Assembly (NCBI GenBank): GCA_040429635.1
Contig: CP158972.1
Coordinates: 2,614,001 to 2,678,000, forward strand
Direction: 5' to 3'
Length of the DNA: 64,000 nt
Source of the DNA: Tamlana crocina
GTDB taxonomy: Bacteria > Bacteroidota > Bacteroidia > Flavobacteriales > Flavobacteriaceae
The notes under the pieces were generated by a model that saw nothing but the letters and a program-made list of their open reading frames with translations, was not told where the DNA came from and did no database searches. Every line of letters starts with the position of its first letter. Position 1 is the first letter of the stretch. The translations under genes were made by a program, and so were the position numbers. Shown here one piece after another: positions 45,441 to 56,022 of the stretch.

Positions 45441-46628
45441 TTACGAAATAACTCCCGACCCAACTAATTCATCTTCAATATACCATGCTACAAACTGGCC
45501 TTCGGTAATCGCCGATTGAAAATTTTCAAATTCTACATACAGTCCGCTTTCAACCTTGTGCAACGTCGCCTCTTCCAATGGTTGCCGGTAACGTATGCGC
45601 GCTTTTACCTGCATGGTTTCACCAACTTTAAGTGCTAAGTCTTCACGAACCCAGTGCAGTTCTTCGTTAGTTACAAACAATGCTTTTTTAAGCAAACCCG
45701 GATGGTTTTTACCTTGCCCCGTGTAAATAATATTTTCCTCAACATCGGTATCAATCACAAACAAAGGCTCGGGCGTACCCCCAACGGCCAATCCCTTTCG
45801 TTGCCCTTTAGTAAAATAATGTGCGCCCTGGTGTTTACCCACCACTTTTCCGTAATCTCTTTTATACTGCAGTTTACGCGACAGGTAATTCAGTTTGTCT
45901 TCTTCAGAAATAAAGGTTCTTTCTACATCATTATACAATTCCTGCTCCTTCGGAATTTCAACAATAACACCCTCTTTAGGCTTTAATTGCTGCTGAAGAA
46001 AATCGGGCAATTTCACCTTTCCTATAAAACAAAGACCTTGAGAATCTTTCTTTTCAGCGGTAACCAAATCTAATTTCGAAGCGATTTCGCGCACTTCCGT
46101 TTTGGTGAGTTCGCCTATCGGGAACAACGATTTACTTAATTGCTCCTGCGAAAGTTGGCACAAAAAGTATGATTGATCTTTATTCCCATCAATCCCAGCT
46201 AAAAGCTGATAGGTTTTCTGGCCATCTTTTTCAATAGTTCCCTTTCTGCAATAGTGGCCAGTAGCCACGTAATCGGCCCCCAATTCCAGAGCAATATCCA
46301 TAAACACGTCGAATTTGATCTCACGGTTGCAAAGCACATCTGGGTTGGGCGTTCTTCCCTTTTCATATTCTTGGAACATATAATCAACAATACGTTCTTT
46401 ATATTGTTCACTTAAATCGACCGTTTGGAAGGGGATGCCTAACTTCTCTGCTACAAGCATCGCATCGTTGCTATCGTCTAACCAAGGGCATTCATTCGAA
46501 ATAGTTACCGAATCGTCGTGCCAATTCTTCATAAACAGCCCAATGACTTCGTAACCTTGTTCTTTAAGTAAATATGCCGCCACACTAGAATCTACACCAC
46601 CTGAAAGCCCTATAATTACCCGTTTCAT
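45441..46628 (-). CDS. mnmA: tRNA 2-thiouridine(34) synthase
   Basis: This 395-residue enzyme adds sulfur to wobble U34 of tRNA Lys, Glu and Gln. It starts [21 protein letters not shown] with the ATP-binding SGGVDS and [10 protein letters not shown]. The two catalytic cysteines are in [12 protein letters not shown] and [10 protein letters not shown], and the insert between them contains the tRNA-binding [11 protein letters not shown] motif. The start at 46628 follows a promoter box at 46647-46654; a longer start at 46649 would overlap the promoter. Confidence 0.97.
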   Translation of the reverse strand: MKRVIIGLSGGVDSSVAAYLLKEQGYEVIGLFMKNWHDDSVTISNECPWLDDSNDAMLVAEKLGIPFQTVDLSEQYKERIVDYMFQEYEKGRTPNPDVLCNREIKFDVFMDIALELGADYVATGHYCRKGTIEKDGQKTYQLLAGIDGNKDQSYFLCQLSQEQLSKSLFPIGELTKTEVREIASKLDLVTAEKKDSQGLCFIGKVKLPDFLQQQLKPKEGVIVEIPKEQELYNDVERTFISEEDKLNYLSRKLQYKRDYGKVVGKHQGAHYFTKGQRKGLAVGGTPEPLFVIDTDVEENIIYTGQGKNHPGLLKKALFVTNEELHWVREDLALKVGETMQVKARIRYRQPLEEATLHKVESGLYVEFENFQSAITEGQFVAWYIEDELVGSGVIS

Positions 46629-46646
46629 ATGCAAAATTTTAAGCTG

Positions 46647-46654
46647 CAAAGATA
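46647..46654 (-). promoter_or_regulatory. TAnnTTTG promoter box of mnmA
   Basis: TATCTTTG on the minus strand lies 18 bases before the mnmA ATG and matches the Bacteroidota -7 consensus. Confidence 0.45.
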
Positions 46655-46774
46655 CATATAAATCTATTATTTATTACGTATTAAAAGCTGGCGATTGGAG
46701 GGTTAAAAAGGAAAAATGTTTATTTTATTTTAAAAAAACATAAACAGAATATATATTTTTGTTTAATTTTTTTA

Positions 46775-46782
46775 TATATTTG
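46775..46782 (+). promoter_or_regulatory. TAnnTTTG promoter box of the FAS1 lipoprotein gene
   Basis: TATATTTG lies 24 bases before the ATG (46807). A TTTG is located at 46758-46761 upstream, somewhat close to the -7 box. Confidence 0.45.
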
Positions 46783-46806
46783 CTAAACAAAAAAAATTTA
46801 AGAGCT

Positions 46807-48660
46807 ATGAACACTTTAAAAACAATCTCAAAAATCGCATCTTTCGTGATGATTATGTTCTTCATGACATCGTGTAATGATGACGACGACAACAACAACA
46901 TGCAACCTAGTTTGAACATTGTTCAAACAGCACAAACCTCAAGCCAGTTAAGCATTTTAGTAGATGCTGTAGTGCAAGCAGGTTTGGTAGATGCCCTTTC
47001 TGCTTCAGGGAACAAAACCGTTTTGGCTCCGACCAATGCCGCTTTTACAGCGTTTTTACAGGATAAAGGCTTTAACTCTTTATCTGATGTACCTAACGAC
47101 GTTTTAACTCAAATTTTATTAAATCACGTTATCGCCGACACTAACATCTATTCAGCTTCGTTGGTCAATACCTCTGGCTATACCAATACTATGGCCGAAG
47201 GTCCTAATAACAGCAATCTAAGTTTGTATTTTGATGGCTCTTCAGGTGTGACCTTTAACGGTATGTCATCTGTACAAATTGCCGATATTGAAACCTCAAA
47301 TGGAGTGGTACACGTTGTAGATAAAGTTATAGATTTACCTACTATTGCCACATTCGCCACCACAAATTCAAACTTATCCATTTTAGTTGATGCTTTAGCC
47401 TACGCCGACACAGGTAACCCAACAGTGCCATACATTAACACCGTTTCTGACGGAGAAGCGGGACCTTTTACTGTATTCGCTCCCACCAACGATGCTTTCG
47501 CGTCTTTATTGGCCGAGCTTAATGTTTCTGCCCTTACGGATATTGACACCGAAACCGTTGATGCTGTACTACTAAATCATATTGTAAATGCGAACGTTCA
47601 ATCGAGTATGTTGACTTCCGGTACCGTTTCTACCTTAGGCGGAGACATCACTGCCGATGCCAATGCATTCACCTTAACCGATGCTAATGGAAGAATGAGC
47701 AATATTGTGACCTCTTTAGTAGATATACAAGGAACTAACGGTGTCGTTCACGTTATCGATAAAGTTATTTTACCAGAAGCCGAAGAGCCGAATATTGTAG
47801 AAACTGCCCAATCGGTTGCCGATTTAAGCATTTTAGTGGATGCCGTTGTTAAAGCTAATTTAGTTGGTGCACTTTCTGCCGAAGGAAACAGAACCGTATT
47901 AGCTCCAACCAACGCTGCCTTTACTGCTTTTTTGAATGAAAAAGGATTTAATTCTTTGGCAGATGTACCAAATGATGTTTTAACTCAAATTTTATTAAAC
48001 CATGTTATTCCAGATGCCAATATTATGTCGTCTGATTTAGCCGGAGCTATGGGATACACCAACACCATGGCCGGCGGACCAAATAATTCTAAATTAAGTA
48101 TATATTTCGACGGAAGTGCTGGAGTAATGTTTAACGGCAGCGCCACGGTAACCACGGCAGATGTATCGACTTCAAATGGTGTTGTTCATATTGTAGATAA
48201 AGTTATCGACTTACCAACCATTGCAACGTTTGCTACTAGTAATGCTGCTTTATCGATTCTTGTAGATGCATTAGCTTATGCCGACACAGGCACCCCAACC
48301 GTACCTTATATTGAAACGGTGTCAAATCCTGAAGCTGGACCGTTTACCGTATTTGCACCAACCAACGATGCCTTTGCAAGTTTACTAACAGAACTTGAAG
48401 TGAGTGCTCTTACAGACATCCCTACTTCTACTGTCAATTCAGTTTTGCTACACCATATTGTCAATGCTAACGTACAATCATCACAGTTAGCCACAGGAAC
48501 CGTAACAACATTAGGAGGCGATATACAAGCAGACGCAAGTGCCTTTACTTTAACCGATGCTAATGGAAGAACAAGCAACATCGTTACATCGTTAGTTGAT
48601 ATTCAAGCCTCAAATGGCGTTGTACATGTTATAGACAAGGTTATATTGCCTCCACTTTAA
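46807..48660 (+). CDS. Secreted lipoprotein with four FAS1 (fasciclin) domains in two duplicated halves
   Basis: This 617-residue protein starts MNTLKTISKIASFVMIMFFMTSC, a lipobox with Cys23 and a following acidic/Asn spacer (NDDDDNNN). Four FAS1 domains follow, recognised by the repeated TVLAPTNAAFTAFL or FTVFAPTNDAFASLL box and the ending GVVHVVDKVI motif. Domains 1-2 and 3-4 are near copies of each other at both protein and DNA level (halves about 46915-47790 and 47791-48657), so a tandem duplication is evident. FAS1 proteins mediate adhesion, so a surface role is likely. Confidence 0.93.
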   Translation: MNTLKTISKIASFVMIMFFMTSCNDDDDNNNMQPSLNIVQTAQTSSQLSILVDAVVQAGLVDALSASGNKTVLAPTNAAFTAFLQDKGFNSLSDVPNDVLTQILLNHVIADTNIYSASLVNTSGYTNTMAEGPNNSNLSLYFDGSSGVTFNGMSSVQIADIETSNGVVHVVDKVIDLPTIATFATTNSNLSILVDALAYADTGNPTVPYINTVSDGEAGPFTVFAPTNDAFASLLAELNVSALTDIDTETVDAVLLNHIVNANVQSSMLTSGTVSTLGGDITADANAFTLTDANGRMSNIVTSLVDIQGTNGVVHVIDKVILPEAEEPNIVETAQSVADLSILVDAVVKANLVGALSAEGNRTVLAPTNAAFTAFLNEKGFNSLADVPNDVLTQILLNHVIPDANIMSSDLAGAMGYTNTMAGGPNNSKLSIYFDGSAGVMFNGSATVTTADVSTSNGVVHIVDKVIDLPTIATFATSNAALSILVDALAYADTGTPTVPYIETVSNPEAGPFTVFAPTNDAFASLLTELEVSALTDIPTSTVNSVLLHHIVNANVQSSQLATGTVTTLGGDIQADASAFTLTDANGRTSNIVTSLVDIQASNGVVHVIDKVILPPL

Positions 48661-48698
48661 AATTTTTGGTTGGTTAGTTAAAAAAAGTGCTATGAATG

Positions 48699-48730
48699 AA
48701 AAACTCCTTAATTATTTAAGGAGTTTTTTT
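48699..48730. terminator. Bidirectional rho-independent terminator
   Basis: An ~11-bp stem (AAACTCCTTA and its complement) with a six-base loop and flanking A and T runs lies between the convergent FAS1 and MORN-like genes, and fits both directions. Confidence 0.9.
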
Positions 48731-48733
48731 AGT

Positions 48734-49405
48734 TCAAAACGTTTCTTGTTTGGCCAAATTACCATTTTCGTAATATTTCCAAACCCCATGTTTTTCAGAA
48801 TTTTTGTAGTTGCCTTCACAAATCAACTCGCCCTTTTTATTGAAAAATTTTGCAGGTCCGTGCAACTCTCCATTTTCGTAGTGATACGATTTTACAATAA
48901 CATTGTTTTCAGAATACCACACCGACTCACCATGAAGTTTTCCCGCTACATAATTTTGTTTTTCGGCCACTTGTTCATTTGGATAATACACAAAACGTTC
49001 TCCATCCAGTTGCCCTTTATCATTATAATGCTCCAACGTTAAAAGGTTCTCATTATTTTTTTGATAATATTTCCAAGTGCCGACATAAGTTTTCCCATCC
49101 ATTTTTCCTTCACTCACCAATTTCCCACTAGAAGTAAAAAACTTTACTTCAGCTAATTCGTTTTCTGGATTAAACTGTTTTGTAGCCGATAAAACCGCTT
49201 TATTCCTGTAATTTTTATAAAACTTGAACAAACCGATTTCCTTTCCGTGGAAAAACTCGCCCTCGTACCTTAGTACATCCGTCCCTTCATACTTTTTTTG
49301 CCATTTACCGTGCCGCTTTCCGTTGTCATCAAACTGATTGAAACTTTGTGCTACGGCAATACCTGTAAAAACTATAGATATTAATAAAGTATATATAACT
49401 TTCAT
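48734..49405 (-). CDS. Secreted MORN-repeat protein (YwqK-like)
   Basis: This 223-residue protein has a signal peptide (MKVIYTLLISIVFTGIAVAQ) and five or more MORN-type repeats, recognised by the GK.HGxxxYY/ENG pattern (for example GELHGPAKFFNKKGELI and GNYKNSEKHGVWKYYENG). Some annotations call YwqK family members antitoxins, but no toxin gene lies here and secretion argues against it. A structural or scaffold role in the envelope is more likely. It is separated from yidC by a weak hairpin. Confidence 0.82.
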   Translation of the reverse strand: MKVIYTLLISIVFTGIAVAQSFNQFDDNGKRHGKWQKKYEGTDVLRYEGEFFHGKEIGLFKFYKNYRNKAVLSATKQFNPENELAEVKFFTSSGKLVSEGKMDGKTYVGTWKYYQKNNENLLTLEHYNDKGQLDGERFVYYPNEQVAEKQNYVAGKLHGESVWYSENNVIVKSYHYENGELHGPAKFFNKKGELICEGNYKNSEKHGVWKYYENGNLAKQETF

Positions 49406-49453
49406 CTGGATTTTATTTTAGATTATTAACGTGTAATTTGAAACTTTCATATA

Positions 49454-49489
49454 ACAAAAAAGCTGCCAATATAAAGTTATGACAGCTTT
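49454..49489 (-). terminator. Possible weak terminator of yidC
   Basis: Short inverted AAAAGCTG/CAGCTTTT arms have a long imperfect loop, with a minus-strand T-run downstream. Confidence 0.4.
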
Positions 49490-49512
49490 TCAGTTTAAAT
49501 TTAAATAAAAAA

Positions 49513-51405
49513 CTATTTCCGTTTATTTTGCATCTGCTTTTGTTGCTCAGCCTGCTCCATCATTTCAGCCATTTTCTTCTGGAAACGGTTTTGTTTTTTA
49601 GGTTGTTTCTTTTTCTCTTGGATTTGAGCATGGATCTTATCCTCATCCAAAATAAAGTTCTTGATGACCAAGATGATTCCGATACTAATCAAGTTTGAAA
49701 TGAAATAGTACAAACTCAAACCTGAAGCATAGTTGTTAAAGAAGAACAGCATCATTATTGGCGAGAAGTACATCATGTATTTCATCATTTTTGCCATATC
49801 GGGCATACCTTCCTGTTGTGGTTGCGTTTGCATATTCTGTCCAGTGGTCAATCGCATATAAAAGAAAATAGCGATGGATGCCAAAATAGGGAACAAACTC
49901 ACGTGGTTTCCATAAAACGGAATATTGAACGGCAGGTTGGCAATAACATCATAAGATGATAAATCGTCTGCCCAAAGGAAACTTTTTTGTCTCAAATCGA
50001 AGGCCGAAGGGAAAAACTGAAACAGCGCATAAAACACCGGCAACTGAATAAGCGCTGGCAAACAACCCGCCATAGGGCTCGCTCCCGCTTTGGTTTGTAA
50101 GGCCAAGGTTTCCTGTTGCGCCTTCATTTTGTTGTTTTTGTACTTTTCGCGAATCTCATCCAATTCCGGCTTCAAAATTTTCATCTTGGCCTGGGATAAA
50201 AACTGCTTGTACTGAACGAACGACAGGCAAATTTTTACCAAAATAGTCATCACCACAATAGCGATTCCGTAAGGCATAAAACCACCTAAAAAGGCAAATA
50301 ATGGCATAAACACATAACGGTTTATCCACCCGAAAATGCCCCAACCAAATGGCACAATTTCATCCAAATTTCTATCGTAGGCATTCAGCACTTTAAAATC
50401 ACTGGGGCCATAGTACCAATCCATACTTTGGCTAATCTCACCACCCTGCAATTCCAATGGAATTTTTGAAGTGAACAATTTGGTATATACCGTATCGATG
50501 GCTTCGTCCTCCACCAAATTTTGCGAGGTTAAATGCGCACGCTTAAAAGGCGAATCGGTTAATAAAACAGAAGTAAAGAAGTGCTGTTTGTAGCCAATCC
50601 ATGATACCTCTTCAATAGTTTCATCGGCATCGCGGGCACCGGTATAATCATCCTTACCATCTTCGTATTCATAGTGGATATCGGTATATCGGTTTTCATA
50701 CGAAATACTTTTGGCATGACGGTAACCTTTCAGTTTCCAGTCTAAATCAATTTGCTGCGAACTGTTAATAACATCCGAAAGGCCCTGCGAACGCACCGTA
50801 AAGCCCATCATATAATCGTTATCTTTTAGCTCATAACGGTACTCCAAAAACTTAGTTTCTGAAACTTTCAATTTCATGGAAACCACGGTCAAATCACCAT
50901 TTTTGGTAACCGAAGGCACAAAAGGTAAATCTTGTGTATTCAACACACGGCTGTCCGTCGTTCCGAAATTAATATTGAATGCCGCATTGTTATCTTTTAC
51001 CAAATAAATAGGATCAGCATTGAAATCGACAAACTTCTTCAGCTTTACTTCTGAAAGTGCTCCACCTTTATGACTAAATTTTAGAGCTAACAAATCGGTT
51101 TCAACCAGAGTTTCACCTTCTGACGACTGCATCGCAGAATAAGCAAAAGCGCCCAATTTATTCTGTAACTGTACTTGCTGAAGTGAATCCAATCCAGAAC
51201 CTACTACGAAATCGGTATTCGTATTTGCTACATTTTGTTGCTGTTCTTTGGCCTTTTTCTCCGCTTCAACTTGTTCTTGCTTGGCTTTTTCTTGGGCCTC
51301 CAACTCTTCTGGAGTAGGTTGGTTTTGCCAAAGCATATAGGCTAATATTCCAAAAATTAGGATAAACCCAACAATCGAATTGATATCTAACTTTTTTTCT
51401 TCCAT
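49513..51405 (-). CDS. yidC: Membrane protein insertase YidC
   Basis: This 630-residue insertase helps the Sec machinery insert proteins into the inner membrane. It has an N-terminal TM segment (SIVGFILIFGILAYMLW), a Lys/Glu/Gln-rich linker, a large periplasmic beta domain of about 270 residues, then the five-TM conserved core with PYGIAIVVMTILVKICL, SPMAGCLPALIQLPVFYALFQF and MKYMMYFSPIMMLFFFNNYASGLSLYYFISN. The C-terminus is Lys/Gln-rich and basic, as is usual for Bacteroidota. It lies 83 bases downstream of pyrG. Confidence 0.97.
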   Translation of the reverse strand: MEEKKLDINSIVGFILIFGILAYMLWQNQPTPEELEAQEKAKQEQVEAEKKAKEQQQNVANTNTDFVVGSGLDSLQQVQLQNKLGAFAYSAMQSSEGETLVETDLLALKFSHKGGALSEVKLKKFVDFNADPIYLVKDNNAAFNINFGTTDSRVLNTQDLPFVPSVTKNGDLTVVSMKLKVSETKFLEYRYELKDNDYMMGFTVRSQGLSDVINSSQQIDLDWKLKGYRHAKSISYENRYTDIHYEYEDGKDDYTGARDADETIEEVSWIGYKQHFFTSVLLTDSPFKRAHLTSQNLVEDEAIDTVYTKLFTSKIPLELQGGEISQSMDWYYGPSDFKVLNAYDRNLDEIVPFGWGIFGWINRYVFMPLFAFLGGFMPYGIAIVVMTILVKICLSFVQYKQFLSQAKMKILKPELDEIREKYKNNKMKAQQETLALQTKAGASPMAGCLPALIQLPVFYALFQFFPSAFDLRQKSFLWADDLSSYDVIANLPFNIPFYGNHVSLFPILASIAIFFYMRLTTGQNMQTQPQQEGMPDMAKMMKYMMYFSPIMMLFFFNNYASGLSLYYFISNLISIGIILVIKNFILDEDKIHAQIQEKKKQPKKQNRFQKKMAEMMEQAEQQKQMQNKRK

Positions 51406-51417
51406 TGTTTAATGTTT

Positions 51418-51457
51418 AGACCTGACCAGTTAAGAAAACCAGTCAGGCCTTTTTTAA
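51418..51457. repeat. Imperfect inverted repeat between pyrG and yidC
   Basis: CCTGAC and GTCAGG arms (51421-51426 and 51442-51447) enclose an imperfect hairpin with a T-run only on the plus-strand side, so it does not fit a terminator for these minus-strand genes. It may be an mRNA processing or regulatory hairpin. Confidence 0.45.
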
Positions 51458-51488
51458 TATCGTTGTGTTAAATCAAAAAACTAACCAT

Positions 51489-53162
<1,674 letters not shown>

Positions 53163-53292
53163 TTAAAACAGTTAATGCCGAAATGTTTTTTAGTTATTTA
53201 AAGAGGAGTTGTTAACAACATTTCATGACGGTATTTGGCACGCCATAAAACACACAAAAGCACTGTTTTTCAAAAACTTAAAATACGAACAA

Positions 53293-53327
53293 ACAAAAAA
53301 AGCAAGTTCAAAATGAACTTGCTTTTG
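53293..53327 (-). terminator. Rho-independent terminator of tRNA-Tyr
   Basis: A 13-bp stem (AAAAGCAAGTTCA and complement) with a seven-T run on the minus strand lies directly after the tRNA. Confidence 0.88.
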
Positions 53328-53328
53328 T

Positions 53329-53410
53329 GGGGAGAGCAGGATTCGAACCTGCGAAGTTAAAAAACAACAGATTTACAGTCTGTCCTCGTTGGCCGCTTGA
53401 GTATCTCCCC
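53329..53410 (-). tRNA. tRNA-Tyr (anticodon GTA)
   Basis: On the minus strand the 82-base gene has the acceptor stem GGGGAGA/TCTCCCC, a D-arm, the anticodon loop ACTGTAAATC (GTA), a long variable arm and the T-arm GCAGGTTCGAATCCTGC. The long variable arm fits the class II type that bacterial tRNA-Tyr shares. CCA is not encoded. Confidence 0.97.
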
Positions 53411-53510
53411 AAAACCGAGCGCAAATATATTATTGTTTATTTATTCTGCAAACAAAAAAGATACTATTTTTATAAATTTTAGTGTAAGCACTTCAGCGGC
53501 TTGGTTTTTG

Positions 53511-53518
53511 TAATTTTG
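53511..53518 (+). promoter_or_regulatory. TAnnTTTG promoter box of the propeller-like gene
   Basis: TAATTTTG ends six bases before the chosen ATG (53525). Like other boxes here, it suggests a leaderless transcript. Confidence 0.45.
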
Positions 53519-53524
53519 AGGTTC

Positions 53525-54304
53525 ATGAAACACTTTATTTATTTTATATTCCTTTTGCCTTTTTTCAGCTTTTCCCAGGAAAACATGGAAGCCAATCTGA
53601 TAGAATCTACTGATATTAAATTAGATAGTTTAATAACCGTCGATAATTTTGGCACCATTTATTACACAAAAAAAGATGTGTTTCTCAAAAAAACACCTGA
53701 ACAAAACCTAACTTACAATAATCTTCAATTGGGGCAACTTTACTCTGCCGATGCATTTAACCCTTTAAAAATCAATCTATTTTATAAAGACTTCAACACA
53801 GTCATTATTTTGGATAACCGATTGGCAGAAATTTTCAAAATAGACTTTAACTCCATTTCACCTTATAAAAATATAAGTCATGTGTCTACGGGTTTTGATA
53901 ATTCCATTTGGATTTTCAATCAAGATCTGCAAAAACTGGAACTTTTTGATTATAAAACCAAAACCACCCGAGCCCAAACGGCACCCGTACAAAGTCAGGT
54001 TTTAGATTTAAAAAGTAATTACAATTATTGTTGGCTGCTTACCCAAAACTACCTTTACGTTTACAATTATTTTGGTTCGTTGGTCAAAAAAATTGAAAAT
54101 ACCGATTTCACTTCCATAGACATTTCGGGAGAAAATCTATTATTTAAACAAAATAATACACTATTCTTTTTAAAAGCTAACGGTACTACCCCACAGAAAA
54201 TAAAAATTCCGCATTTATCGATAAAGGGGTTTTCACTAACCAACGAAACCTTGTATATTTACGACAGCGAAATACTTTACAAATTGCAATTAAAAACCCT
54301 TTAA
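53525..54304 (+). CDS. Secreted protein of unknown function, possibly beta-propeller
   Basis: This 259-residue protein has a signal peptide (MKHFIYFIFLLPFFSFSQ). The rest contains repeated aromatic strand segments with no clear catalytic motif, for example STGFDNSIWIFNQDLQKLELFDYKTKTTR, LDLKSNYNYCWLLTQNYLYVYNYFGSLVKKIEN and LSIKGFSLTNETLYIYDSEIL. These resemble the blades of a small WD/NHL-like propeller. The start at 53525 follows a promoter box. It is four bases upstream of the deoxynucleoside kinase gene, so the two are co-transcribed. Confidence 0.65.
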   Translation: MKHFIYFIFLLPFFSFSQENMEANLIESTDIKLDSLITVDNFGTIYYTKKDVFLKKTPEQNLTYNNLQLGQLYSADAFNPLKINLFYKDFNTVIILDNRLAEIFKIDFNSISPYKNISHVSTGFDNSIWIFNQDLQKLELFDYKTKTTRAQTAPVQSQVLDLKSNYNYCWLLTQNYLYVYNYFGSLVKKIENTDFTSIDISGENLLFKQNNTLFFLKANGTTPQKIKIPHLSIKGFSLTNETLYIYDSEILYKLQLKTL

Positions 54305-54308
54305 AGCC

Positions 54309-54923
54309 ATGCATATTGCTGTTGCCGGAAACATTGGCGCTGGAAAAACCACTCTAACCAAACTACTCGCCAAACACTACAATTGGGAGGCCCAATTGGA
54401 AGACGTTGTAGACAACCCTTACTTGGACGATTTTTACAACCAAATGGCACGGTGGAGTTTTAATTTACAGGTGTATTTCCTTAACAGCCGATTTAGGCAA
54501 GTATTGCAGATTAGACAAAGTGGCAAGGACATTATTCAAGACCGAACCATTTATGAAGATGCCCATATTTTCGCACCAAACCTGCATGCCATGGGGTTAA
54601 TGACCAACCGCGATTTTGAAAACTATTCTTCGCTCTTCGATTTGATGCAATCGTTGGTTCAGGGGCCAGATGTATTGATTTATCTGCGTAGCTCCATTCC
54701 TAACTTGGTTTCACAAATCCATAAACGTGGCCGTGATTACGAAAACTCCATTAGCATTGATTATTTAAGCCGTTTAAACGAACGCTACGAGGCATGGATT
54801 CATGGTTACGACAAAGGCAAACTGCTGATTATTGATGTGGATAATTTGAATTTTGTTGATAATCCTGAAGATTTAGGATATGTAATCAACACCATTGATG
54901 CCGAAATTAACGGCCTCTTTTAA
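54309..54923 (+). CDS. Deoxynucleoside kinase
   Basis: This 204-residue kinase phosphorylates deoxyribonucleosides in salvage. It has the P-loop AVAGNIGAGKTTLTKLLAKH, the DRTIYEDAHIFA motif (DRx catalytic region) and the lid-type SQIHKRGRDYENSI. The size matches the dNK/dGK/dAK family. It overlaps the downstream convergent DUF2183 gene by four bases. Confidence 0.92.
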   Translation: MHIAVAGNIGAGKTTLTKLLAKHYNWEAQLEDVVDNPYLDDFYNQMARWSFNLQVYFLNSRFRQVLQIRQSGKDIIQDRTIYEDAHIFAPNLHAMGLMTNRDFENYSSLFDLMQSLVQGPDVLIYLRSSIPNLVSQIHKRGRDYENSISIDYLSRLNERYEAWIHGYDKGKLLIIDVDNLNFVDNPEDLGYVINTIDAEINGLF

Positions 54924-55921
54924 GGTGCAATAAAACCATGCTTTTTAGCATGCGCTATGGCTTCCTCACTATTTTCCACCAAGAGGACGGGAGAAACAGT
55001 ATAGTTTTTATACAATGATTTTACGCGCTGCATTTTAGACTTGTGGTTTACAGTACGTAAATAAATAGCCATGACATTTTCTGTATATGCATTGGCAATT
55101 TCCATATAAATATCGGGGTCGTGCTCGCCGCTATCGCCAATCAAGATGAATTTTAGCTTCGGATAGGTTTTTAAAAGATTTAGAATTTCCTTTTGTTTTT
55201 GGGGCTTCTCCCCTTTTACCTTTTTTGAAAAGGGCTTCGGAAAACTTCTCAAAATAATGGGGCCTTTGGGAAAATTATTCTTCTTCAGAAAATATTCCAA
55301 ATATCGGTATAAATTCCACGGGCTGTGACTTACATAAAATATGGGGTTGGCTTCCCGTCCCGTTTTTCCGCGGTGCAACAGATGATAAAATTCGGGTGTA
55401 CCCTCTAAAGCCAATCGTCTTCCCGCCGATGTTAAAAACGTATTGATTAGTACCCGCCATTTTAAAATGGACACTAATCCGGTATGCAAAATGGTATCGT
55501 CAATATCACTGATAACTCCAAAGGAACTATTTTGGGATGGTATAAGCATTTCACCCGGAAAACGGTTGTCGGACTGTATGGTTCGTTTTAATTTTTGGGC
55601 TTCAAACGAAAACTCTAACTTCACCCAACCTTCAGCATTTATATAATCTTTTAAGTTTTCTACGCGTTCATCCAAAAGAAAATAGCCTCGGTGGTTTGTT
55701 TTGGTATAGAAAAATTTATCGTCGCCGAGCTTTACCCTAATTTTGGCGTTCTTTATTTCATCGGTTTCAAATCTTTTCCACGCATTCAGTAGCAATTTAA
55801 ACGCTCCTTTCTTTTCGAGGTCTATGTTTTCATCCTCTAACGCTCTTCCCCTTAAATATAAACGATTGAAACTACTATAAGTTTGAAACGCAATAATTTG
55901 AAGCGGGTCTTTTTTAAACAT
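54920..55921 (-). CDS. DUF2183 (App1-like) phosphatidate phosphatase domain protein
   Basis: This 333-residue protein carries the C-terminal DUF2183/App1 domain: DIDDTILHTGLVSILK with the HAD-like DxDDT nucleophile, followed by FYVSHSPWNLYRYLEYFL and FILIGDSGEHDPDIY. App1 in yeast is a phosphatidate phosphatase, which suggests a lipid phosphatase here. There is no membrane segment. Its 3' end overlaps the deoxynucleoside kinase gene by four bases on the opposite strand. Confidence 0.9.
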   Translation of the reverse strand: MFKKDPLQIIAFQTYSSFNRLYLRGRALEDENIDLEKKGAFKLLLNAWKRFETDEIKNAKIRVKLGDDKFFYTKTNHRGYFLLDERVENLKDYINAEGWVKLEFSFEAQKLKRTIQSDNRFPGEMLIPSQNSSFGVISDIDDTILHTGLVSILKWRVLINTFLTSAGRRLALEGTPEFYHLLHRGKTGREANPIFYVSHSPWNLYRYLEYFLKKNNFPKGPIILRSFPKPFSKKVKGEKPQKQKEILNLLKTYPKLKFILIGDSGEHDPDIYMEIANAYTENVMAIYLRTVNHKSKMQRVKSLYKNYTVSPVLLVENSEEAIAHAKKHGFIAP

Positions 55922-56022
55922 TCTCTATAATTTACTGTACCGTTTAAAGCGTTTCTATAATTCTGTCTAAAATAACAACAAATTCAAAAAAACTAAACCT
56001 TTCTGGCTTTCAAACTTGAAAT

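Noticed and set aside
48734-49405. YwqK antitoxin label
   Set aside because: There is no adjacent toxin, and a signal peptide and MORN repeats argue for an envelope protein.
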